Made by a program: the position numbers and the translations under genes. A stretch of DNA of 64,000 bases, from assembly GCA_027023805.1 (NCBI GenBank), contig JALVUF010000062.1:1-64000 (forward strand), in the 5' to 3' direction. Under the pieces are notes generated by a model. It saw only the letters and a list, made by a program, of their open reading frames with translations, did no database searches and was not told the origin of the DNA. Positions 52,792 through 64,000 of the stretch are shown one piece after another. This DNA comes from Helicobacteraceae bacterium. GTDB lineage: Bacteria > Campylobacterota > Campylobacteria > Campylobacterales > Sulfurimonadaceae. The stretch's first letter is position 1. Each line of letters begins with the position of its first letter.

Positions 52792-53562
52792 ATGAGTAAA
52801 ACCGTTACATTGGAAAATATATCTTTAAAAGATATAAAAATGATTGCCTTATGTGCCGCAGATGCTGTGATGCAGATTTACAGACAGGATTTTTCAGTTG
52901 TGTACAAAGAGGACAATTCTCCACTTACTAAGGCTGATATTGCGTCAAATGAGATTATATGCAACGCATTGCAAAAACTCTATCCGACAATCCCGATTCT
53001 CTCGGAAGAAAACAAAGCCATAGATTACCGGATAAGAAAAAGCTGGCAATACTATTGGTGTATAGACCCTATCGACGGCACAAAAGAGTTTATCAAAAAA
53101 AACGGTGAATTTACTATAAATATTGCTCTCATACATAAAAATAAACCGGTGCTTGGTATTGTTTACGCACCGGCAACAGGTGATATGTATAGTGCAAAAC
53201 AAGGCGAGGGGGCATATAAAAATGGACAAAAACTTCCTTTACATGTAAACAGTGATACATCAAAAAGAGTAACCGTAGTTGCTTCAAGATCGCATCTTAG
53301 TCTTGAGACTCAGGAGTTCATAGATGCTCTTGATGCCAAAGAGGTAATAAAAATAACCAAAGGAAGTTCGTTAAAGCTTTGCATGGTGGCAGAAGGCGTG
53401 GCAGATATATATCCCAAACTCGGACCAACGATGGAGTGGGACACAGCAGCAGCTGACGCTGTTGTAAGAGAAGCTGGAAAAATGACATACCAGTTTAACT
53501 CAGACAAAGGGCTCGTGTATAATAAACAAAATCTTTTAAACCCTTGGTTTGTGGTAAAGTAA
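52792..53562 (+). CDS. cysQ: 3'(2'),5'-bisphosphate nucleotidase CysQ
   Basis: Inositol monophosphatase fold: DPIDGTKEF, TMEWDTAAADAVV. Confidence 0.92.
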   Translation: MSKTVTLENISLKDIKMIALCAADAVMQIYRQDFSVVYKEDNSPLTKADIASNEIICNALQKLYPTIPILSEENKAIDYRIRKSWQYYWCIDPIDGTKEFIKKNGEFTINIALIHKNKPVLGIVYAPATGDMYSAKQGEGAYKNGQKLPLHVNSDTSKRVTVVASRSHLSLETQEFIDALDAKEVIKITKGSSLKLCMVAEGVADIYPKLGPTMEWDTAAADAVVREAGKMTYQFNSDKGLVYNKQNLLNPWFVVK

Positions 53563-53601
53563 ATAGCATACTAATAGAAATTTTAAATACTCTTTATGAT
53601 T

Positions 53602-54468
53602 TTAAGATTTTTTTATAATTTTTAAACACTCATCTAAAGAATCTTTATAATATGGTATGGTGATGCTAAAATCTTTTTTTATTTTTGATTTATCCAGTAC
53701 GCTGTAGTGCGGTCTTTTTGCAGGCGTTGGATACTCTTTTGTTAAAATCGGAACTACCCTACATGTAAGCTTTGCCATGCGCATAATCTCTTTTGCAAAA
53801 TCATACCAACTACAGACTCCTTCGTTTGAGTAGTGATAAATTTCTGTTTTTTTATTTTCTATTTTTGGTAAAATATTCATTATGGTTTTTGCTAAATCTT
53901 TTGCATATGTCGGTGTTCCTATCTGATCAAAGACAACTTTGAGCCTTTCTTGTTCTTTTCCTAATCGCAACATTGTTTTTACAAAGTTTACGCCATGAGA
54001 GCTATATACCCATGATGTACGGATGATGATTGAGTTTTTAGGGCTTACATGTAAAAGTGCTTTTTCTCCTGATAGTTTGCTGAGTCCATAAACTCCGTCT
54101 GGATTTGTTGCATCATCTTCACGGTAAGGTTTGTAGTTTTTACCGTCAAATACATAATCAGTTGAGATATGAATGAGTTTAATGTCATATATTTTTGCAA
54201 GTCTTGCAAGATATGAAACTGCCAAATGGTTTATATCATCGGCATGTATCGGGTCTTGTTCGGCTTTATCTACCGCCGTATATGCCGCACAGTTGATGAT
54301 GGTGTCTATACTGTTTTGATTTATAAACTTTTTTATCTCTGACTCGCTTATGATATCCAAAGTTGTTTTATCCGTAAAAAAAAAATTATAATTATATGAC
54401 TTTGAAATATCTCTAATCTCAGAGCCCAATTGACCGTTTGAGCCTGTAACTAAGATATTGTTACTCAT
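53602..54468 (-). CDS. rfbD: dTDP-4-dehydrorhamnose reductase
   Basis: ILVTGSNGQLGSEI, ISTDYVFDG, YGLSKLSGEK. Confidence 0.95.
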   Translation of the reverse strand: MSNNILVTGSNGQLGSEIRDISKSYNYNFFFTDKTTLDIISESEIKKFINQNSIDTIINCAAYTAVDKAEQDPIHADDINHLAVSYLARLAKIYDIKLIHISTDYVFDGKNYKPYREDDATNPDGVYGLSKLSGEKALLHVSPKNSIIIRTSWVYSSHGVNFVKTMLRLGKEQERLKVVFDQIGTPTYAKDLAKTIMNILPKIENKKTEIYHYSNEGVCSWYDFAKEIMRMAKLTCRVVPILTKEYPTPAKRPHYSVLDKSKIKKDFSITIPYYKDSLDECLKIIKKS

Positions 54469-55036
54469 AATAATTTATCCCGTATTCAAATAAATCATTA
54501 GTTTGTAAAAGTGTAGGCTGTTTTTTGTCTTTGTCTGAGAGAATGAGCTTTTTTTTTGGCACTATCCAGTCAATACCAAGCGCTTTATCATCAAAAGCTA
54601 TACCTCTGTCGCTATTAGCTGAGTAATAGCCATCCACCTTGTAAGCAAACACGGTATCATTTTCTAGTACTACAAACCCATGCGCAAAACCTCTTGGGAC
54701 GAGGAGTTGTTTTTTGTTATCACTACTTAACTCGACTGCCACATGTCTGCCAAATGTCGGGCTGTTTTTTCTTATATCTACTGCCACATCTAAAACGCGC
54801 CCCTGTATAACGCGTACAAGTTTTGTCTGTGCGTTTGGAGGGAGTTGATAATGCAAACCTCGAAGTACTCCCAGACTGCTTTTTGACTCATTATCTTGGG
54901 TGAAGTTTATCTTATATCCTAAAAATTCTTCAAGCTTATCTGTGCGAAATGTTTCCATAAAATATCCACGTTCATCACCGTGTACTTTTGGTTTGATTAT
55001 AACCACATCTGAAATATCTGTTTTTGTAAATGTCAT
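54461..55036 (-). CDS. rfbC: dTDP-4-dehydrorhamnose 3,5-epimerase
   Basis: [29 protein letters not shown]. Confidence 0.96.
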   Translation of the reverse strand: MTFTKTDISDVVIIKPKVHGDERGYFMETFRTDKLEEFLGYKINFTQDNESKSSLGVLRGLHYQLPPNAQTKLVRVIQGRVLDVAVDIRKNSPTFGRHVAVELSSDNKKQLLVPRGFAHGFVVLENDTVFAYKVDGYYSANSDRGIAFDDKALGIDWIVPKKKLILSDKDKKQPTLLQTNDLFEYGINYYE

Positions 55037-55926
55037 CTGTCTGTCTCTCTTGGTTTTAGTGCTCTGTTTAGCAGATATTGCCCGTATTGGTTTTTACTAA
55101 GCGGTTTGGCTAACTCTAAGAGTTTCTCTTTATCTATATATCCCATTTCATAAGCTATCTCTTCTATACATGCCACTTTCAAGCCTTGCCTGTTTTCAAT
55201 GGTTTGTATAAATGTACTAGCATCAAGCAAACTCTCATGTGTTCCAGTATCAAGCCATGCGTAACCTCTGCCCATAAGCTCTACTTTTAATCTTTTTTCA
55301 TTTAGATAGATCTGGTTTAGGGTAGTTATTTCAAGCTCGCCTCTTTTAGATGGTTTTATCTTGCAGGCTTTATCGACAACATCATTTGGATAAAAATAAA
55401 GTCCAACTACTGCGTAATTGCTTTTTGGCTCTGTCGGTTTTTCTTCTATGGATATTACGTTATTATTTTTATCAAACTCCGCAACACCGTATCGCTGGGG
55501 ATCTTTTACGTAATATCCAAATACCGTGGCACAGTTTTGTTTTTTTGCATGTTGTATGCTTTTGCTAAGAAGCTGCGTTAAGCCATGCCCGTAGAAGATG
55601 TTATCGCCTAGTATCAAACATGCGTCATCACCGCTTAAAAACTCTTTTGCAAGTATAAATGCCTGGGCTAGTCCATCAGGGGAGGGTTGTGGAATGTATG
55701 AAAACTCCATACCAATATCGCTACCATTGCCTAAGAGTTCCTCAAATCTTGGAAGGTCATGGGGTGTTGAGATGATAAGAACCTCTTTTATACCGGCTAA
55801 CATCAAAACAGACAGCGGATAATATATCATAGGCTTGTCATAGATGGGAACAAGCTGCTTACTCACCCCTCTTGTTATAGGGTAGAGCCTTGTTCCGCTG
55901 CCACCGGCTAGTATGATGCCTTTCAT
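55033..55926 (-). CDS. rfbA: Glucose-1-phosphate thymidylyltransferase
   Basis: [38 protein letters not shown]. Confidence 0.97.
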   Translation of the reverse strand: MKGIILAGGSGTRLYPITRGVSKQLVPIYDKPMIYYPLSVLMLAGIKEVLIISTPHDLPRFEELLGNGSDIGMEFSYIPQPSPDGLAQAFILAKEFLSGDDACLILGDNIFYGHGLTQLLSKSIQHAKKQNCATVFGYYVKDPQRYGVAEFDKNNNVISIEEKPTEPKSNYAVVGLYFYPNDVVDKACKIKPSKRGELEITTLNQIYLNEKRLKVELMGRGYAWLDTGTHESLLDASTFIQTIENRQGLKVACIEEIAYEMGYIDKEKLLELAKPLSKNQYGQYLLNRALKPRETDR

Positions 55927-55978
55927 AGATATACCTTTTGAGTTAGATCGTGTTTGTTGTATTTTATCAAAGTTTGCG

Positions 55979-56902
55979 TTAAATGCCGCTTTTTTTGTTA
56001 CCTAGTTTATCATATAAAACAAGCATATTTTTATACTCCTGATGAAGTGTCGTGTTTATCAAAAACTCTGTCCCCTTTAAGATGCCAATCGCCTTATCTA
56101 CCCGCTCTTTAGTAAAAACATCACATAAAGCCTCTTGATAATCTTCAAAATTAAGTCCCATATCTTCAAGACGAGCCAATTCTACAATAAGATGACCGAG
56201 TAAATTTGTGCCATACTCTAACAGCTCAAGCGCTTCATCATATTCGCCTAAGCGTAGATGTATCTGTGCTTTAAACTCAGCCATAGTAAAATTTTATTCA
56301 AAAATAACGCCGATATATTTTTCAATATTGAGTGAAGCTTCTAAAGACTCGATACTGGATATAATCTCTTGTGGATCATATTGTGTAAAGTTTAAAACCA
56401 TATCACGGATGAGTTTGCTGTTTGAATCTACAAAATGTGACTCAAGATTAAAACTCTCAGCGATAAGATCCATATCAAAAGTAGGCACTTCAAAGCTATC
56501 AAGATTTTCTAGCGAACGCCCCTTCATAAGCTCTGTCATGGTTGGCTCAAGTGAGATTTCCAAAACAGGGTGCGCGCCAAAAGAGACAAAAAGTGTTGCA
56601 TTTTTTGGATTTATAAGCGAGATGGCTGTAACAGGAAACTCTCCGCCAAGAGAAGCATTCAGTACCTCTATTTTGTAGCCAAGTTTTTGTAGTGCCTGGA
56701 TTTTTGCTTTAAGCGGTGTGTTTCCTGTTGCCAAACCGTTGCTCACATATAGATTACTTAAAATATTTAGCGAAATACCAACATGCTGTTTGTTTGATTG
56801 TTGGATGAAAGGAAGAGCTGCAATCTTGTCTTTATAGTCACTGTTAAAATCTACTAAATCTTCAGGTGATAAATTACCTTCTTCATGGTAGATATAGACT
56901 GT
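55979..56902 (-). pseudogene. ycaO: Decayed ycaO (RimO accessory YcaO-type) gene
   Basis: Single frame EEGNLSPEDLVDFNSDYKDKIAALPFIQQ...NLYVSNGLATGNTPLKAKIQAL|QKLGYKIEVLNASLGGEFPVTAISLINPKNATLFVSFGAHP...LESHFVDS...GVIFE*NFTMAEFKAQIHLRLGEYDEAL; lacks the N-terminus, has an in-frame TAA and apparent internal deletions. Confidence 0.8.
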
Positions 56903-56967
56903 TTAAGCGGAACCTCTTTAGATAGATAATTATTCTTTGGTTATTTATTGCTATGATATCTAATTTG

Positions 56968-57447
56968 TCAGCTTAATACCTCTTTGTATCTGGCAAATTT
57001 TTCTTCAAATGTCATGCTTGCATGTGCAGCAGAAGTGGAGGGTAGTAAAATCTTTTGTATGTTTAAATCTTTGTATTTTTTGTTAAAAATTTGCTCCGCT
57101 TTTTTGCCTGTAAATAAAATAGTTTGAATGTTTGGGTATTTGCTTAAAAGCTTCTCAAAATCATTAACCTCGATATCTTTCAAATTTGCATCACTGGAGT
57201 TATTTGCCTCACGGTGCAGACTTGCAGCACTGTCAAAAAGAGCGATGTGATACTTTTTACACAGTGCAATCTTATCTTCTTTGGTTTGTATATCTTCGTT
57301 AAATATTTGACTTAAAATAGTCCAAAACTGATTGCGCGGATGAGCATAATAAAATCCTTCTTCTAAAGACTTGATACTAGGAAATGAACCAAGAATAAGT
57401 ATTTTTGAATCAAAAAATATAACGGGCTCGATAGTATGAAGTTCCAT
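56968..57447 (-). CDS. DNA-deoxyinosine glycosylase (uracil-DNA glycosylase superfamily)
   Basis: ILILGSFPSIKSLEEGFYYAHPRNQFW; LLPSTSAAHASM. Confidence 0.85.
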   Translation of the reverse strand: MELHTIEPVIFFDSKILILGSFPSIKSLEEGFYYAHPRNQFWTILSQIFNEDIQTKEDKIALCKKYHIALFDSAASLHREANNSSDANLKDIEVNDFEKLLSKYPNIQTILFTGKKAEQIFNKKYKDLNIQKILLPSTSAAHASMTFEEKFARYKEVLS

Positions 57448-57455
57448 GAAACATA

Positions 57456-60154
<2,699 letters not shown>

Positions 60155-60177
60155 AATATAATCCTTGTCTTTAATAT

Positions 60178-60251
60178 AAAGGAAAAAATTTATCCTTTGA
60201 AAAAGTATATCTTTATTTATCTTAAAGGAAAATTATTATTATTTAAATAAT
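60178..60251. promoter_or_regulatory. Candidate operator region of the ferritin-like/katG operon
   Basis: AAAGGA (60178), TCCTTT (60193), AAAGGA (60224) and the 14-bp palindrome ATTATTTAAATAAT (60238-60251). Confidence 0.35.
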
Positions 60252-60310
60252 GAGTATCTCTAAAATGTGTGATGATTTGATTTTGTAAGCTTTAAAAGGA
60301 AGAGTTGTTT

Positions 60311-60684
60311 TGGTGGAGCTGTGGAGAATCGAACTCCAGTCCAAAACTTGGATACTTATGACATCTACATGCTTAGAGAGATTGTTTAGTTTAACTTTGC
60401 TTCATACAATCTGCAAAACTACACAAAGCGAGTCCTATGAATTCATCTTGCGCTAAGACTCACGCAAGATATATCTAAAAAAGGGTTATACTTCAAATCT
60501 TGCTTATTTAGAATCGGCAAGTGAAGCAGCCCGCCTCTTACGAGGGGTTAAAACTTAAGCTACTGCTAAAGCTGGGCGGTAATTTGTATTGTTTGCGTTT
60601 AAGCAAGTTGAGCCGCGTAACGGAAGTGCTCAGTCCGGCATGCAATCATAAGCTACCAAATCCTGTCGAAACCAGGTCAGCCCC
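60311..60684 (-). ncRNA. ssrA: tmRNA
   Basis: 5' GGGGCTGACCTGGTTTCGACAGG, 3' GGAGTTCGATTCTCCACAGCTCCACCA, tag ORF GCAAACAATACAAATTACCGCCCAGCTTTAGCAGTAGCTTAA. Confidence 0.97.
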
Positions 60685-60761
60685 ATAGAGTGAAATAATA
60701 CCATATTTTTTGTTTCTTATACCAATCCCCATTAAAAAGATGATTTTCACTGTTCAAGAAT

Positions 60762-60938
60762 TCAGTCATACCCACAAAGATTTTGAGTTTTATCAGTGTC
60801 ACTCATCCACTTCACAACTTCCTCTTCAATAATATCTTTTTGAATATCAATGTTTTGAAAAAGATGTAAAAAACGGAAGGCAAAAAGTGAAAGGGGTGGA
60901 AGAATGTTTATGAAATTTACAGTTGAGCGCTTTAGTCG
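60762..60938 (-). pseudogene. Possible coding remnant of unknown origin
   Basis: Open frame without start: RLKRSTVNFINILPPLSLFAFRFLHLFQNIDIQKDIIEEEVVKWMSDTDKTQNLCGYD*. Confidence 0.25.
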
Positions 60939-61264
60939 TTATCCGATATGTTACTTTATCAAACTCTCTAAAAGTATTATAGCTTTTTAGATATGAGTCG
61001 TTATGTAAGCTAATGAGAAAAAATCTACTTTAAGAAATAATTGTTGATGATCAAAAATTAGATAGTGAGACACAGTAACATTTTTTGTCGTTAATATTTC
61101 TCATATAATAGCAATTAAACTATCATAATCTAGAGAATTAAATACAAAGAGCATATCGGACAAACCCTAAATCAGCTTTTTTCTTAAACGAAAATATTAG
61201 TTGAACTCCCTTAAAGTGGTATAAATAAAGACCATGAAGAGAAATACGGACTGCTGTGTGTTAT

Positions 61265-61387
61265 CTATTTTGAAGCGATTTTAAAAACTTCAATTATAAT
61301 ATAAAGATTAAATATCACCGCGGCTACTATTAGGGCAATGTTAAATAAATTAAAGAGACTTTTACTAAGTTTGTTGGTTTCTTTCAT
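61265..61387 (-). CDS. Putative 40-aa single-TM small membrane protein
   Basis: MKETNKLSKSLFNLFNIALIVAAVIFNLYIIIEVFKIASK*; SD-like AGGAAAAAGAT just upstream of ATG. Confidence 0.55.
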   Translation of the reverse strand: MKETNKLSKSLFNLFNIALIVAAVIFNLYIIIEVFKIASK

Positions 61388-61583
61388 ATCTTTTTCCTGA
61401 TTACATAATTACACTGTACGAAATTTTACAAGATTTTAGCTTATGGACTTTTAAATAAAAAATATTAAAGATAGTGTAAATATCTTGGCAAATGATTTTT
61501 TGTAGCTGATGGATAATAAAATTGTTGGATAAGTTTAAACAGTACACTAATATTAAATTTGATATAATTCCCATAAGAGTTTT

Positions 61584-61661
61584 GTGCTACCCTAATCGTG
61601 CTACCCAAAATAGTATAAAGATGTACAAAAAATACGAAAATGGGCAGCTATAGGGCAGCAC
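61584..61661. repeat. Direct/inverted repeat array GTGCTRCCC
   Basis: GTGCTACCC at 61584 and 61598; inverted GGGCAGC at 61642 and GGGCAGCAC at 61653. Confidence 0.7.
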
Positions 61662-61732
61662 AATTGATAATAATTTAGAAGATATATTTAGTTAGTCCCT
61701 TAAAATAGGGCTTTAAAGATGGTGGAAAATAG

Positions 61733-62302
61733 ATGATATTAATGATAGATAACTATGACAGTTTTACATATAATATTGTTCAGTATTGCCTTGAGTTAGG
61801 CGCCAAGCTGAAAATTATCCGTAACGATGAACGTTCTTTAGATGAGATTATAGCATTGAATCCATCAAAGATTATACTCTCGCCCGGACCTGCTACTCCA
61901 GATGATGCTGGTGTAACATTGGATGTTATAGAGCATTTTAAAGATTTTGTTCCTATATTTGGCATCTGTCTGGGTCATCAAAGTATTGCGCAGGCGTTTG
62001 GTGCAAAAATCATAAGGGCAAAAACTATGATGCATGGTAAAACATCTATTGTTCAGTTACAGCAAAAATCACCAATTTTTTCAAAAATTCCACAACAGTT
62101 TCGTGCCACAAGATACCATTCTTTAGTTGTAGATGATACAACGATAGACAACGAGATTCAAATTTTAGCTAGAAGCATGGATGATGAAGAGATTATGGCT
62201 TTACAAATTAAAAATAAGCCTATTTACGGTGTTCAGTTTCATCCTGAGTCAATTATGAGTGAATTTGGTTATGAGATATTAGATAATTTTTTAAAGCTAT
62301 GA
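61733..62302 (+). CDS. Anthranilate/aminodeoxychorismate synthase glutamine amidotransferase
   Basis: MIDNYDSFTYNIVQY, LSPGPATPDDAG, FGICLGHQSIAQAFG, VQFHPESI. Confidence 0.93.
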   Translation: MILMIDNYDSFTYNIVQYCLELGAKLKIIRNDERSLDEIIALNPSKIILSPGPATPDDAGVTLDVIEHFKDFVPIFGICLGHQSIAQAFGAKIIRAKTMMHGKTSIVQLQQKSPIFSKIPQQFRATRYHSLVVDDTTIDNEIQILARSMDDEEIMALQIKNKPIYGVQFHPESIMSEFGYEILDNFLKL

Positions 62303-63483
62303 GACTTTATCTGATTTTATCTATCATTTTAGGGGTAGATATAAGCGCATTGTTGTATGAGACACATGAACTCTCTATAGGATATAGTGAAATAACCTTG
62401 TTACATAGCCATTTTTCAGCCGTACAATGTTTAGTTAATTTGTCACTTCATATTTTTGGAAATAACAATTTTGCCCTGAGAGTGCCTATGATTATGCTTC
62501 ATGTTGGAAGTGTAATTCTGATGTTTATATTTAGTGCGAATTATCTTAAAAAAGAGAGTGACAGATTATGGCTTATAGGTATATTTGTCTTGTTGCCTGG
62601 TGTTATGAGTGCGGCAATAGTAGTAAATAATGCTGGATTTGTTATTTTTGGATTATTATTATATTTAATTCTTTATAATAAAAATATTATTTTTAAGTAT
62701 TTGTTATTGCCTATCTTATTGGTTTGTGGTCAGAGTTTTATGCTATTGTTTTTGGGCTTATTTATCTATGCTATACGAATAAAAGATAAAAAATTTGCAA
62801 TTTTTAATCTTTTATTGTTTGTGTTATCGTTTTACATGTATAGATTTAATGTCAGTGGATTGCCAAAAGGACATTTCTTAGATACTCTTGCAGTTTATTC
62901 AGCAATATTTACACCGTTTGTTTTTATATATGTATTCTATGTGCTTTATAGGCGCTATATTACTTCTAAAACAGATATTGTTTGGTATTTAGCTTCAACA
63001 GCTTTTATTGTATCGCTAATACTTTCATTTAGACAGAAACTTCAACTTGAGATGTTTGCCCCATATCTAATAATAGCTCTACCTCTGGCTGCCGCGACCT
63101 TTTTTTCATCATACAGAGTACGTTTACCGCAATTTAGAAAAAGATACAATATATTATTTATAATCACATTTATTTTTTTATTATTAAACGCACAAGCTGT
63201 TGTTTTTAATAAATATCTTTATCTGTTTCTTAAAAATCCAAAAGAAAATTTTGCATATAATATGCAAATTGCAAATAATCTGGCGATAAAATTAAAAACA
63301 TTAAACATTAATTGCGTAAATGCTAACAACTATAAGATGCAAGCGAGGCTGAAATTCTATAACGTTAACTATTGCTCTAACGCATATCTTACAAAATTTA
63401 GGCAGAAAAATTCACATAAAGTTACCATAAGTTACATATCTAAGCCAGTATATATACGGTATGTTACAAGACTACACAATTAA
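62299..63483 (+). CDS. Multi-spanning membrane protein, possible GT39-like glycosyltransferase
   Basis: 394 aa, many TM segments; overlaps the upstream amidotransferase by 4 nt; family assignment tentative. Confidence 0.6.
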   Translation: MRLYLILSIILGVDISALLYETHELSIGYSEITLLHSHFSAVQCLVNLSLHIFGNNNFALRVPMIMLHVGSVILMFIFSANYLKKESDRLWLIGIFVLLPGVMSAAIVVNNAGFVIFGLLLYLILYNKNIIFKYLLLPILLVCGQSFMLLFLGLFIYAIRIKDKKFAIFNLLLFVLSFYMYRFNVSGLPKGHFLDTLAVYSAIFTPFVFIYVFYVLYRRYITSKTDIVWYLASTAFIVSLILSFRQKLQLEMFAPYLIIALPLAAATFFSSYRVRLPQFRKRYNILFIITFIFLLLNAQAVVFNKYLYLFLKNPKENFAYNMQIANNLAIKLKTLNINCVNANNYKMQARLKFYNVNYCSNAYLTKFRQKNSHKVTISYISKPVYIRYVTRLHN

Positions 63484-63575
63484 CTTCTTTAAAACAAGCC
63501 AAGCACCCTGCTGGTGTAAAGTGTCAGTTGAGATATGATATAATTTGAGTTAAATTATTAAATCAAGGAGTTGCA

Positions 63576-64000
63576 ATGGCTCAAAGAGCGATTCGTGAGT
63601 ATGATGGCAAAGCAATTTTTTCTAAACATTGGGAAGAATATTTTAGCGGATTTCATTATGAATTTAAATCTGTTTTGGTAACTAGCGGTGCTAAATTAAA
63701 GGAAAAATCTAAGGAGCATGGTTTTGAGTGGCTTACGCAAGAACCATTAGTAGTTAAGCCGGACATGTTGTTTGGTAAGCGTGGAAAAAATAATTTGGTT
63801 TTATTTAAAATAAACAAACCAGGTGATGTAACTCTAGACGATGCTGCGGCTTGGATTGATGAAAAAAACTCACATGTGACAACGCTTTTATCTGGACAGC
63901 AAGGTCAATTAACTCATTTTATTATTGAGCCATTTACTCCACACACACAGGATCAGGAATATTATATTTCAGCAACTACAGTTGGTGAAGATGATGTGCT
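63576..64000 (+). CDS. ATP citrate lyase, ATP-grasp (SucC-like) subunit, partial
   Basis: MAQRAIREYDGKAIFSKHWEEYF...PLVVKPDMLFGKRGKNNLV...FIIEPFTPHTQDQEYYISATTVGEDDVL; runs off the window. Confidence 0.85.
   Translation, partial: MAQRAIREYDGKAIFSKHWEEYFSGFHYEFKSVLVTSGAKLKEKSKEHGFEWLTQEPLVVKPDMLFGKRGKNNLVLFKINKPGDVTLDDAAAWIDEKNSHVTTLLSGQQGQLTHFIIEPFTPHTQDQEYYISATTVGEDDV

Noticed and set aside
56294-56746. 150-aa ORF as a stand-alone hypothetical gene
   Set aside because: Its frame continues upstream to 56902 with YcaO-like sequence and downstream past a stop into another YcaO-like piece; better explained as a pseudogene fragment.

Overview
This 64 kb window is an AT-rich chromosomal segment from a Campylobacterota bacterium, probably Sulfurimonas- or Sulfurovum-like. 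The assignment rests on the gene order rpmH-rnpA-yidD-yidC-jag-mnmE, a DUF2018/HP0242-like protein, the aroA-ispH-rpsA-serA order, a menaquinone-type UbiD, and the start of an ATP citrate lyase gene at the right edge (reductive TCA cycle). Most of the window is densely packed housekeeping genes: polA, ccsBA, proA, purQ/S/C, ctpA, clpB, hemA, proS, hemC, argH, pheST, aroA, ispH, rpsA and serA. It also carries an RND efflux operon, dTDP-rhamnose genes, a ferritin-like/katG operon and a tmRNA gene. I found no CRISPR array, rRNA, tRNA, intact transposon or obvious defence system. The items most worth a second look are: (1) three perfect 82-bp tandem repeats between aroA and ispH, each a 22-codon mini-ORF followed by a Shine-Dalgarno; (2) strong apparent over-representation of the palindrome TACATGTA (18 copies by hand count); (3) an rnpA gene overlapping rpmH with no ATG/GTG/TTG start and a plausible ATT start; (4) a decayed ycaO pseudogene; (5) an RND pump split into two 1-nt-overlapping genes; (6) a HAIR-like site overlapping the clpB promoter; (7) a roughly 1 kb non-coding tract next to tmRNA, containing a small membrane-protein ORF and a direct/inverted GTGCTRCCC array. 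All family calls are by eye, without database searches.
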